Origin: Flavobacteriales bacterium
GTDB taxonomy: Bacteria > Bacteroidota > Bacteroidia > Palsa-965
NCBI GenBank assembly: GCA_002737665.1
Contig: NSIF01000017.1
Coordinates: 1-36,273 of the forward strand
Direction of reading: 5' to 3'
DNA length: 36,273 nt
The position numbers and the translations under genes are program-made. Under the pieces are notes generated by a model. The model made no database searches. It was not told where the DNA came from and saw only the letters and a list, made by a program, of their open reading frames with translations. Of this stretch, positions 25,723 through 32,728 are shown piece by piece (within the stretch, counting starts at the first letter, position 1; every line of letters begins with the position of its first letter).

Positions 25723-26931
25723 ATGCGATTTTATTTATCTCTTTATTTTGTATTAATTCTTTCGGCAAACGCTTTTTCGCAATCGGCTGCGCGAGCAAAA
25801 CTCAACATTGAAAAGACCGATGCTGATATTAAAGTGGGTGCTGAAAGGACTGCAGTTTATTTGCCAATGCTTATTGGTAAAAATATAGCCGTTGTAGCAA
25901 ACCAGACTTCGCTTATCAATTCAACTTCCTTGATTGATAGTTTGATTAGTTTAAAAATTAAAATAAAAAAAATATTTTGTCCCGAGCACGGTTTTCGTGG
26001 TGTTGCAGAAAACGGCGAAGAAGTTAGCAATGCTATTGATTTAAAAACTGGATTGCCAATTATTTCCTTGTATGGAGATCATTTAAAACCAACGACGAAA
26101 GATTTAAGTGGTATCGATGTTGTGGTTTATGACATTCAAGATGTTGGTGTGCGTTGTTACACTTATGTAACAACTATGACTAATGTAATGGAAGCCTGTG
26201 CAGAGCAGAAAAAAACTTTTTTGATTTTAGATCGACCAAATCCTAATGGGTATTATATAGACGGCCCAATTTTAGAAAACACATACAAATCTTTTGTAGG
26301 CATTCACCCTGTTCCTTTAGTTTATGGAATGACTATTGCAGAATATGCGCTAATGGTAAATGGGGAGAAATGGCTTGCGAATGGTATTCATTGTGATTTA
26401 AAAACAGTATCCTGCGAAAATTATGTTCACTCCGATTGGTATCAATTGCCTGTTGCACCATCTCCTAATTTGCCGAATATGGCAGCTGTATATTTGTATC
26501 CTTCACTTGTACTTTTTGAAGGAACAGTAATGAGTGTTGGTCGTGGAACGGATCTTCCTTTCCAGTTAGTAGGTCATCCTAAATTAAATAATGCTGTTTT
26601 AAAATTCACACCAACACCTCACCCTGGCGCAAAAAAACCGTTGTATGAAAACCAAGTCTGCCTTGGACATAATTTGCATGATTTTGCATTGCTTTATATT
26701 CGCGACTACAAAGGCCTTTACTTGTATTGGATTTTATCTTCATACAACGATATGCCCGAAAAGGATATTTATTTTAATGACTTTTTGGAAAAGCTTGCGG
26801 GAACAAAAACTCTTCGACAACAGATTATAGAAAAGAAATCAGAAGAACAAATAAAGGCAACTTGGCGACAAGGAATTCTAAAATTTAAAATCATTCGAAA
26901 GAATTATTTGCTTTACGATGATTTCGAATAA
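25723..26931 (+). CDS. Exo-beta-N-acetylmuramidase NamZ-like protein (DUF1343)
   Basis: This predicted exported enzyme is of the DUF1343/NamZ family (CAZy GH171), which removes terminal N-acetylmuramic acid from peptidoglycan fragments. The 402-aa product begins with a signal peptide (MRFYLSLYFVLILSANAFSQ). Conserved family segments are IKKIFCPEHGFRGVAENGEE, VVYDIQDVGVRCYTYVTTM, DRPNPNGYYIDGPILE and LFEGTVMSVGRGTDLPFQ. The track begins at TTG 25684; ATG 25723 is chosen because it places the signal peptide at the true N-terminus. It is divergent from the permease and followed by the copper-protein gene. Cell-wall recycling or use of scavenged muropeptides are both possible. Confidence 0.9.
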   Translation: MRFYLSLYFVLILSANAFSQSAARAKLNIEKTDADIKVGAERTAVYLPMLIGKNIAVVANQTSLINSTSLIDSLISLKIKIKKIFCPEHGFRGVAENGEEVSNAIDLKTGLPIISLYGDHLKPTTKDLSGIDVVVYDIQDVGVRCYTYVTTMTNVMEACAEQKKTFLILDRPNPNGYYIDGPILENTYKSFVGIHPVPLVYGMTIAEYALMVNGEKWLANGIHCDLKTVSCENYVHSDWYQLPVAPSPNLPNMAAVYLYPSLVLFEGTVMSVGRGTDLPFQLVGHPKLNNAVLKFTPTPHPGAKKPLYENQVCLGHNLHDFALLYIRDYKGLYLYWILSSYNDMPEKDIYFNDFLEKLAGTKTLRQQIIEKKSEEQIKATWRQGILKFKIIRKNYLLYDDFE

Positions 26932-27008
26932 TAATTTTTTACCACTTAGTAATGCTACATGGATTAATTATTTAACATTAGTAAGTCTAAAAATAAAAAA
27001 AATTAAAA

Positions 27009-28583
27009 ATGAAAAAGTTTTTTCTAATTTTAGTAGTCTTTGTTTATTCGTTTTTACTTAAAGCGCAAACAGGACCATACTGGGCAACAGATGTTGCACC
27101 GATTCTTTATCAGAATTGTACAAGTTGCCACAACGCAAATGGCATCGCACCGTTTTCTTTAATGACTTATGCTGATGCCTTTCCAAATGCAGGAGCAATG
27201 GCTTCAGAAGTTAGTAATCGGACAATGCCGCCATGGCCACCCGACACTTCTTATGTTCGTTTTTGTAATGAACGAGTTTTATCTCAAGCTGAAATTCAAA
27301 CTATTGTTGATTGGGATGCGAATGGGGCTCAGCAGGGAAATTTAGCTAACGCTCCTGTTCCACCCACTTATACTGGTTCAGCGCTATTGGTAAACCCTGA
27401 TCTTGTAGCACAAATTCCACTTTATACTGTCAATACGGCTACTGATTTATACCGATGTTTTGTTGTCTTGAGCGGAGTCCCAACAAATGAATTCATCTCC
27501 AAAATTGAATTTATTCCAGGCAATCGTTCAATTGTTCACCACATACTTCTTTACCAAGATCAATCTAATACTTGTGTTAATCTTGATAACGCTTCACCTG
27601 GTCCAGGTTATACAAACTTCGGTGGTGTGGGTTCTAATACTGCAAAGTTTGTTGCGGCTTGGGTGCCAGGCCAAGAAGTTTATGTGTTGCCTGCTAATAT
27701 GGGAATTCAATTACTCGCTAATGCTAAACTAATCTTTCAAATTCATTATCCAGGAGGCACTTTTGGACAAATTGATAGTACTCAAGTTCGTTTAACGTTT
27801 GCAAGTGGGCTTGTGCGAAATGTTTCAATTGATCCAACAATTAATCATTCCCAATCGCTTACCAACGGTCCCTTATTTATTCCAGCAGATACCGTAAAAA
27901 CATTTTATGCGCAGGAATATATAGGTTATAATGTAAGTGTCATAAGTGTTGCTCCACACATGCATTTAATTGGTCACAACATTACAAATTATGCTGTAAC
28001 ACCTAATAGTGATACAGTTCCATTGATTCAGATTAATAATTGGGATTTTCACTGGCAAGGATTTTATAATTTCCGACAGCCAATTCACATACCATTGGGT
28101 AGCACCATTTATGCTCATGCAGAATATGACAATTCAGTAAATAATCCACACAATCCAAATTCTCCCCCGCAGCACGTATTCTTAGGTGAATCAACTAACG
28201 ATGAAATGTTTCTTGTGTATTATGCTTATTTGCTTTATCAGTTTGGTGATGAAAATATAATTATTGATTCTACGCTGATGGGAATGCAAGATCATACATT
28301 CCCTGGATTGGTCATTTGCCCGCAGTTGTATGCACCGTTTCCTTCACCAGCGTTGAATAACGAAAATATAAATATTGAATTTTATTTACCGAATAAGGTA
28401 AAAGTGAAAATCGAAATTGTGGATGTCAATGGCAGAACTGTTCTTATTCCCGTACAAGATATTGAAACCTCTGCCGGTTATGGTTCTCATAGATTAAATA
28501 CAAACGGATTAGCAAAAGGAACATATTTCGTTCGACTTTCTGCTGACGGTAGTGTGAAAACAAAACCAATAGTAATTCAGTAA
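27009..28583 (+). CDS. Secreted cytochrome c / copper type II monooxygenase-like protein with T9SS tail
   Basis: This 524-aa protein has a signal peptide (MKKFFLILVVFVYSFLLKAQ). A short cytochrome-like domain carries one haem c site, CTSCH at 37-41, followed by a PPWPPD segment. The rest resembles the peptidylglycine/dopamine monooxygenase two-copper fold. Candidate ligands for one copper are H177/H178 (VHHILLY) and H246 (QIHYPGG). For the other they are H317 and H319 (APHMHLIGHN) and M400 (NDEMFLVYYAY). This spacing fits the known ligand order. The C-terminal 80 residues look like a type-A T9SS sorting domain (GRTVLIPVQDIETSAGY, NGLAKGTYFVRL). Substrate unknown. It is followed by a strong terminator. 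Confidence 0.85.
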   Translation: MKKFFLILVVFVYSFLLKAQTGPYWATDVAPILYQNCTSCHNANGIAPFSLMTYADAFPNAGAMASEVSNRTMPPWPPDTSYVRFCNERVLSQAEIQTIVDWDANGAQQGNLANAPVPPTYTGSALLVNPDLVAQIPLYTVNTATDLYRCFVVLSGVPTNEFISKIEFIPGNRSIVHHILLYQDQSNTCVNLDNASPGPGYTNFGGVGSNTAKFVAAWVPGQEVYVLPANMGIQLLANAKLIFQIHYPGGTFGQIDSTQVRLTFASGLVRNVSIDPTINHSQSLTNGPLFIPADTVKTFYAQEYIGYNVSVISVAPHMHLIGHNITNYAVTPNSDTVPLIQINNWDFHWQGFYNFRQPIHIPLGSTIYAHAEYDNSVNNPHNPNSPPQHVFLGESTNDEMFLVYYAYLLYQFGDENIIIDSTLMGMQDHTFPGLVICPQLYAPFPSPALNNENINIEFYLPNKVKVKIEIVDVNGRTVLIPVQDIETSAGYGSHRLNTNGLAKGTYFVRLSADGSVKTKPIVIQ

Positions 28584-28601
28584 AATAGTTTAGGAAAAAT
28601 T

Positions 28602-28631
28602 AAAACGATTCGTAGATGGATCGTTTTTTTT
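28602..28631 (+). terminator. Rho-independent terminator after the copper/haem protein
   Basis: AAAACGAT (28602-28609), a 10-nt loop and ATCGTTTT (28620-28627) run into a T8 tract. The A-rich left arm means it could also act in the opposite direction for the convergent PAP2 gene. Confidence 0.85.
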
Positions 28632-28644
28632 GTTTTTAATTGGG

Positions 28645-29241
28645 CTAGTTAATCTCCTTAACAGGTTGGAATATTTTTTTATTTAACCACCAACAAGCCC
28701 ACGCACATCCCGCGCCAACAATTGCACCTGCAAAAACATCGGTAGGATAATGAACTCCTAATCGCATGCGAGAATAGCCGACTGTCGTGGCCCATATAAA
28801 AGTGGGTGCAACGAAATACCACTTAGGGTATTCGAGTGAGATAGAAGTTGCCAATGCAAATGCTGAAGATGTATGTCCAGAAGGGAATGATTTTGATCCC
28901 GCATTTCCTTTTTTAATTATGTCGGGATAGGTTACGAAAGGCCTTGGACGATTAACGGCATATTTTAATCCAGTTGTAATTGCGCCACATGTTACTACTG
29001 CACATAAAGCAACAAGAGGTTTTCTTTTTTCATCAATCGTAGTATGTCGAATCAAATCATAAGTCAATATTCCTAATGGCAAGCCGATAATAAAAGGAGT
29101 CACGCTTTGTGATGTAAGTTGCATTGCTTCGTCAAGTCTTGGGTTGTTGGTTTGACTTATGCAGCGAAGCCAATGAATATCGTTGGTTTGCGAATGTGCA
29201 GTAGTAGAAAGAAATAAAATTAAAAAAAGAAAATTTCTCAA
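28645..29241 (-). CDS. PAP2-family phosphatase
   Basis: This 198-aa membrane-associated acid phosphatase-like enzyme probably acts on lipid pyrophosphates or phosphatidate. All three PAP2 motifs are intact: K93-x6-RP (KYAVNRPRP), PSGH at 120-123 and SRMRLGVHYPTD (S157, R158, H164, D168). The N-terminus looks like a signal peptide (MRNFLFLILFLSTTAHSQ), and two or three hydrophobic helices follow (FIIGLPLGILTYDLI, FVAPTFIWATTVGY, VFAGAIVGAGCAWACWW). It lies 18 bp after the aminotransferase, so the two are probably co-transcribed. Undecaprenyl pyrophosphate or lipid A phosphate are possible substrates. Confidence 0.9.
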   Translation of the reverse strand: MRNFLFLILFLSTTAHSQTNDIHWLRCISQTNNPRLDEAMQLTSQSVTPFIIGLPLGILTYDLIRHTTIDEKRKPLVALCAVVTCGAITTGLKYAVNRPRPFVTYPDIIKKGNAGSKSFPSGHTSSAFALATSISLEYPKWYFVAPTFIWATTVGYSRMRLGVHYPTDVFAGAIVGAGCAWACWWLNKKIFQPVKEIN

Positions 29242-29259
29242 TGGTTTACTTTGTATTTT

Positions 29260-30459
29260 CTAATTAACGCTTCCGGGATAAACTTTCAAAGCTTCCTCTA
29301 AACATTTCATTGCACTTTTTAAATCAGACAGGTTTAGGACGTAAGCAATTCGCACTTCATTAAGTCCAGCATCTAAAGAAGAGTAAAATCCTGTGGCTGG
29401 TGCAAGCATTACCGTTTCTCCATTGTACTGAAAATCTTCCAAAAGCCATTGACAAAATTTATCTGAATTATCGATTGGTAATCTTGCTATGCAATAAAAT
29501 GCACCAGATGGCTTCGGGCAAAATACGCCGTCCATTTTATTAAGTGCTTCAATTACATAATTTCTTCGATTGGTATATTCATTCGTAACCGAATCAAAAT
29601 AAGATTGTGGTGTTTCTAATGCTGCTTCAGCACCTATTTGTCCAAATGTTGGTGGACTTAAACGGGCCTGTGCAAATTTTAATGCTGCGCTCATTACCTC
29701 TTTATTTTTTGAGATCAAGGCTCCGATTCTTGCTCCACATGCACTGTATCTTTTGGAGATTGAATCGAGGAGTACAACATTATTTTCTATGCCTGACAAA
29801 TGCATCACAGAAGTGTATGATTTTCCATCGTAGCAAAATTCACGGTAAACCTCATCCGACAATAAAAACAAATCGTATTTCAGGACTAATTCTTTAAGCG
29901 CTTCTAGTTCTGTTTTAGTGTAGAGGTAGCCTGTAGGATTTCCAGGATTGCAAATCATAATACCTTTTGTTTTCGGCGTAATTTTTTTTTCGAATTCTTC
30001 AATAGGTGGCAACGCGAATCCTGTTTCGATATACGAACGAATAGGTTTTATTACTAAATCCGCCGCGCATGAAAATCCATTGTAGTTTGCATAGAAGGGC
30101 TCTGGTATTAATATTTCATCACCAGCATTGAAACAAGTTAACATTGCAATTTCAATTGCTTCTGATCCTCCTGTTGTAATAATAATGTCTTCGGTCTCTA
30201 CATTCATTTGAAACTTCTGGTAATATCCAGCAAGTTTATTACGATAGCTTTCTATACCGGCCGAGTGTGAATACTCAATGATTTTTATTTTAGAATTTTT
30301 AATTGCATCGAGCATGACAGCAGGAGTTTCAATGTCGGGCTGACCAATATTGAGGTGGTAAATTTTTCGTCCGTCCTTCTTTGCCTTTTCTGCAAAAGGG
30401 ACTAGCTTACGAATTGGAGATGGCGGCATTTGGCCCGCTTTCTGTGATACTTTAGGCAT
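29260..30459 (-). CDS. Class I/II PLP-dependent aminotransferase
   Basis: This cytosolic enzyme is of the aspartate aminotransferase fold-type I superfamily. The 399-aa product has IYHLNIGQPDIETP at the N-terminus, NPGNPTGYLYT (171-181), the PLP-binding D202 in SDEVYREF, and the Schiff-base Lys236 in SISKRYSACGARIG. The arginine near the C-terminus (LNEVRIAYVLNL) would bind the substrate carboxylate. The track start adds 17 residues; ATG 30459 (MPKVSQKAGQMPPSPIRKLV) matches the family start. Amino-acid specificity cannot be read from sequence. It is upstream of the PAP2 gene. The plus-strand ORF 29607-29897 is a shadow. Confidence 0.92.
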   Translation of the reverse strand: MPKVSQKAGQMPPSPIRKLVPFAEKAKKDGRKIYHLNIGQPDIETPAVMLDAIKNSKIKIIEYSHSAGIESYRNKLAGYYQKFQMNVETEDIIITTGGSEAIEIAMLTCFNAGDEILIPEPFYANYNGFSCAADLVIKPIRSYIETGFALPPIEEFEKKITPKTKGIMICNPGNPTGYLYTKTELEALKELVLKYDLFLLSDEVYREFCYDGKSYTSVMHLSGIENNVVLLDSISKRYSACGARIGALISKNKEVMSAALKFAQARLSPPTFGQIGAEAALETPQSYFDSVTNEYTNRRNYVIEALNKMDGVFCPKPSGAFYCIARLPIDNSDKFCQWLLEDFQYNGETVMLAPATGFYSSLDAGLNEVRIAYVLNLSDLKSAMKCLEEALKVYPGSVN

Positions 30460-30508
30460 AGCTATGAAATGAATTTCAAAGTTCGTAATTAGCGGGTAAT
30501 TAACATTC

Positions 30509-30541
30509 AATTATCATTTTTATTTATGCAAAATGATAATT
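30509..30541. repeat. 12-bp perfect AT-rich inverted repeat upstream of the aminotransferase
   Basis: AATTATCATTTT (30509-30520) is inverted exactly at 30530-30541 with a 9-nt spacer. It lies 50 bp upstream of the aminotransferase start and 60 bp after the last DUF1573 gene. No T-run follows on the minus strand, so an operator is as likely as a terminator. Confidence 0.45.
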
Positions 30542-30601
30542 TAACAGGCTAGTAAACCAAAATATTGAGGTATAAAGCTGAAATTATATTTTTTGAATAC
30601 G

Positions 30602-30991
30602 CTACTTCGCCTTTAATACAACGCATTTAAATGTTAGCGTTACGGGTGAATTCAGCGCATTTGACTTCAAGAGCACAGTTCTTTCCTGTCGTCCGATTGT
30701 AGTTTTACTATCAAATGTTACTCGAATTGTTTCTTTTTGACTTTTTTTAATAGGACTTTTTGGGTAATCAACGGTTGTGCATTTGCAACTCACATCTGCT
30801 TGCTGAATAATTAAAGGCTCGTCTCCTGTATTTGTAAACATAAAATCATGAAATGTAATTTCACCTTGGTGAAGGAATCCAAAATTAAATTTCAATTCCT
30901 CCAAATGCATCTCTGGCGAAATTTTTTCGCATGGTGACTGGCGAAATGCGAACGTAACAAATGCAAGAATTAAAACAGTTAATTGCTTCAT
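30602..30991 (-). CDS. DUF1573 family exported protein (fourth, divergent copy)
   Basis: This 129-aa exported protein has a weak signal sequence (MKQLTVLILAFVTFAFRQSP). It consists of one Ig-like DUF1573 domain with MHLEELKFNFGFLHQGEITF, FMFTNTGDEPLIIQQADVSC, then CKCTT and DYPKSPIKKSQKETIRVTFD. The usual CGC pair is CKC here. Unlike its three upstream relatives it lacks a Pro/Gly-rich tail and is separated from them by a terminator, with its own -7 box. The function of the family is unknown; a structural or binding role in the periplasm is usual speculation. Confidence 0.85.
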   Translation of the reverse strand: MKQLTVLILAFVTFAFRQSPCEKISPEMHLEELKFNFGFLHQGEITFHDFMFTNTGDEPLIIQQADVSCKCTTVDYPKSPIKKSQKETIRVTFDSKTTIGRQERTVLLKSNALNSPVTLTFKCVVLKAK

Positions 30992-31020
30992 ACGTTGTAT
31001 CTAAATTATTTCGTATTCAA

Positions 31021-31028
31021 CAAATGTA
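31021..31028 (-). promoter_or_regulatory. Candidate -7 box for the fourth DUF1573 gene
   Basis: The minus strand reads TACATTTG, a perfect TAnnTTTG, ending 29 bp before the ATG at 30991. No TTG is found at the expected -33 spacing. It lies downstream of the terminator of the DUF1573 trio. Confidence 0.5.
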
Positions 31029-31060
31029 TGTTTTTAGTTATGATTTTTTTGATTAAACAT

Positions 31061-31089
31061 AAAAACGCGAACAGTATGTTCGCGTTTTT
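31061..31089 (-). terminator. Rho-independent terminator of the DUF1573 trio
   Basis: AAAAACGCGAAC (31061-31072) pairs perfectly with GTTCGCGTTTTT (31078-31089) around a 5-nt loop. On the minus strand it ends in TTTTT, 20 bp after the stop of the third DUF1573 gene. Confidence 0.9.
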
Positions 31090-31108
31090 AATCGAGTTTT
31101 AACCAAAA

Positions 31109-31531
31109 TTAATTTCCGCTTGTGGCCGGTGTGCCAGCGGGAATTACAGAACCTTTAATTTTCACTTCCACTATACTGTTTGACGCATTTGATGTAACAG
31201 TAATTTTTTTATCAAACATACCAATACGAATACTGGTATCGTATTTTACTTTAAAATTTGCACTTGAACCAGGGGCAATTGGATTCTTCGGCCAACTTTC
31301 TGGAAACGTTGTGCAACCGCAGGCTCCTTTTATACTAGCAATAGTAAGTGGAGTTTTTCCAGTGTTTTTGAACGAAAATGTGCGTATAGCTTCACTGCCT
31401 TGTGTAATATTTCCGAAATCAATAACTTCTGATTGAAACGTAATTTCTGGTGCATTGATATCTGAATTTATTTGTGCAGATAAAAATGGAACAGAAAATA
31501 ACACTATCAATATGGAAGCAATAAGTTTCAT
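31109..31531 (-). CDS. DUF1573 family exported protein (third copy)
   Basis: This 140-aa protein has a signal peptide (MKLIASILIVLFSVPFLSAQ) and one DUF1573 domain. Visible motifs are EVIDFGNITQGSEAIRTFSF, KNTGKTPLTIASIKGACGC and a PKNPIAPGSSANFKVKYDT strand, ending KIKGSVIPAGTPATSGN. The CGC motif is present. It lies 17 bp after the second copy and before the terminator, so it ends a three-gene operon. Function unknown. The plus-strand ORF 31122-31436 is a shadow. Confidence 0.88.
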   Translation of the reverse strand: MKLIASILIVLFSVPFLSAQINSDINAPEITFQSEVIDFGNITQGSEAIRTFSFKNTGKTPLTIASIKGACGCTTFPESWPKNPIAPGSSANFKVKYDTSIRIGMFDKKITVTSNASNSIVEVKIKGSVIPAGTPATSGN

Positions 31532-31548
31532 TTACGTTCTTGACTAAA

Positions 31549-32049
31549 TTAATTATTCACCGGTGCTCCTCCATTTGCAGGGACTGACCCTGGCCCTGGA
31601 AAGGGTGTTTCAGAAATAGGTGCAGAAACCGTGCCATGAATTCGAATTACCGCAGGGGCTTCCTTTCCCTGAAAAGTTATTGTGACTTGTTTGTCAAAAG
31701 GCCCTAGGCGATTTGTGTCGTAACGAACTTTGATACCCACAGTTTGCCCAGGTTTTATAGGTTCTTTTGAGTATTCAGGTACAGTACAGCCACATGAACC
31801 ATGCGCTTCAGTAATTACAAGCATTTCTTTACTTGTATTTGTCAGTTTGAACTCGCAAATAGGTTCCCCACCTTTAAGGATGGTACCATAGTCGTTGCTC
31901 GTCTTGTTAAACTTGTAGCCTAAATCTACAATATCAACTTTAGCTGTTTGCGTAGGATTTGACTTAACAACTGGTTTTGAAGTGCTTGCTTGAGAAAAGC
32001 CATAGCTAAAGCTAAGACAACATATAGAGATTGTAACAATCTTTTTCAT
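31549..32049 (-). CDS. DUF1573 family exported protein (second copy)
   Basis: This 166-aa protein has a signal peptide (MKKIVTISICCLSFSYGFSQ). The DUF1573 domain reads YKFNKTSNDYGTILKGGEPI, EFKLTNTSKEMLVITEAHGS, CGCTVPEYSKEPIKPG, and ends VIRIHGTVSAPISE. The C-terminal tail is Pro/Gly-rich (TPFPGPGSVPANGGAPVNN). It lies 22 bp after the first copy. It is closest to the first copy in the CGCTVPxYxKEPIKP segment, which suggests local duplication. Function unknown. Confidence 0.88.
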   Translation of the reverse strand: MKKIVTISICCLSFSYGFSQASTSKPVVKSNPTQTAKVDIVDLGYKFNKTSNDYGTILKGGEPICEFKLTNTSKEMLVITEAHGSCGCTVPEYSKEPIKPGQTVGIKVRYDTNRLGPFDKQVTITFQGKEAPAVIRIHGTVSAPISETPFPGPGSVPANGGAPVNN

Positions 32050-32071
32050 ATTGAAAAAGGATTTAAATGAG

Positions 32072-32596
32072 TTAATTCTTTGGTTTTGTGGTCTCAGGTA
32101 ATGTAGTTGGCATCACTTGTGGAGCAGGTGTAGTAGATATTGTTGCACCACCATTTTGCCCTGGAGTTTCTGCAGGAGTTGGATTTGCAGGAGCCGCTTC
32201 AACTGTTCCTTTAATATGTAACACTATTGACTTGTCGGTGTCGTAAGTTAAAGTAACTGTTTTATCTTGGATACCCATTTTACCAGTTGAGTTAAAGGTA
32301 ACTTTAATTGTTCCACTTCCTTTTGGCTTAATTGGTTCTTTAGGATAATCAGGTACGGTACAACCGCAAGATCCAACAGCATTATTAATAATTAATGGCT
32401 CTTTTCCTGAGTTTTTAAATTTAAATTCATGGGTAGCGGTCTCGCCTTGTTTGATGTTTCCAAAGCTATATTCTAGCGCATCAAAAGTCATAACTGGACC
32501 ATTTTTTGTTTCCAATCCTGAGGTTACAGGTGCTTGAGCATTGGCCTGAGTCAAAGATCCCAAGATCATTAATGGAAGAAATAGTAATTTTTTCAT
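32072..32596 (-). CDS. DUF1573 family exported protein (first copy)
   Basis: This 174-aa protein has a signal peptide (MKKLLFLPLMILGSLTQANA). Its DUF1573 domain reads YSFGNIKQGETATHEFKFKN, KEPLIINNAVGSCGCTVPDY and PKEPIKPKGSGTIKVTFNST. A long Pro/Thr/Ala-rich tail follows (AAPANPTPAETPGQNGG onward). It is first in a tandem trio that probably forms one operon, divergent from valS across a 132-bp spacer. Function of the family is unknown. The low-complexity tail could be a linker or surface-exposed segment. Confidence 0.88.
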   Translation of the reverse strand: MKKLLFLPLMILGSLTQANAQAPVTSGLETKNGPVMTFDALEYSFGNIKQGETATHEFKFKNSGKEPLIINNAVGSCGCTVPDYPKEPIKPKGSGTIKVTFNSTGKMGIQDKTVTLTYDTDKSIVLHIKGTVEAAPANPTPAETPGQNGGATISTTPAPQVMPTTLPETTKPKN

Positions 32597-32624
32597 TGTT
32601 CTGTTTTTTTTGGTTTTTAATTTT

Positions 32625-32652
32625 CAAATTACTTGCCATAATCGTGCCACAA
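32625..32652 (-). promoter_or_regulatory. Weak candidate promoter of the DUF1573 trio
   Basis: On the minus strand, TTG (32652-32650) is followed after 18 bp by TAATTTG (32631-32625), a -7 box short by one base. Predicted start is near 32618, 22 nt before the ATG. Confidence 0.35.
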
Positions 32653-32656
32653 TTTT

Positions 32657-32681
32657 CTACTAAATTGTCGGAAATTAGTAG
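32657..32681. promoter_or_regulatory. Operator-like inverted repeat overlapping the valS promoter
   Basis: CTACTAAATT (32657-32666), spacer GTCGG, AAATTAGTAG (32672-32681). Nine of ten arm positions match. It overlaps the candidate valS -7 box and sits in the divergent valS/DUF1573 spacer. Confidence 0.4.
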
Positions 32682-32686
32682 TTTTG
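32679..32686 (+). promoter_or_regulatory. Candidate -7 box of valS
   Basis: TAGTTTTG matches TAnnTTTG exactly. A TTTTC at 32653-32657 lies about 22 bp upstream in place of a good TTG. The leader to the valS ATG would be about 36 nt, and no T-box structure fits in that length. Confidence 0.45.
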
Positions 32687-32728
32687 TGTCCCTAGTAATT
32701 TAGGCAATGGTCGAAGATAAGTTAGATT

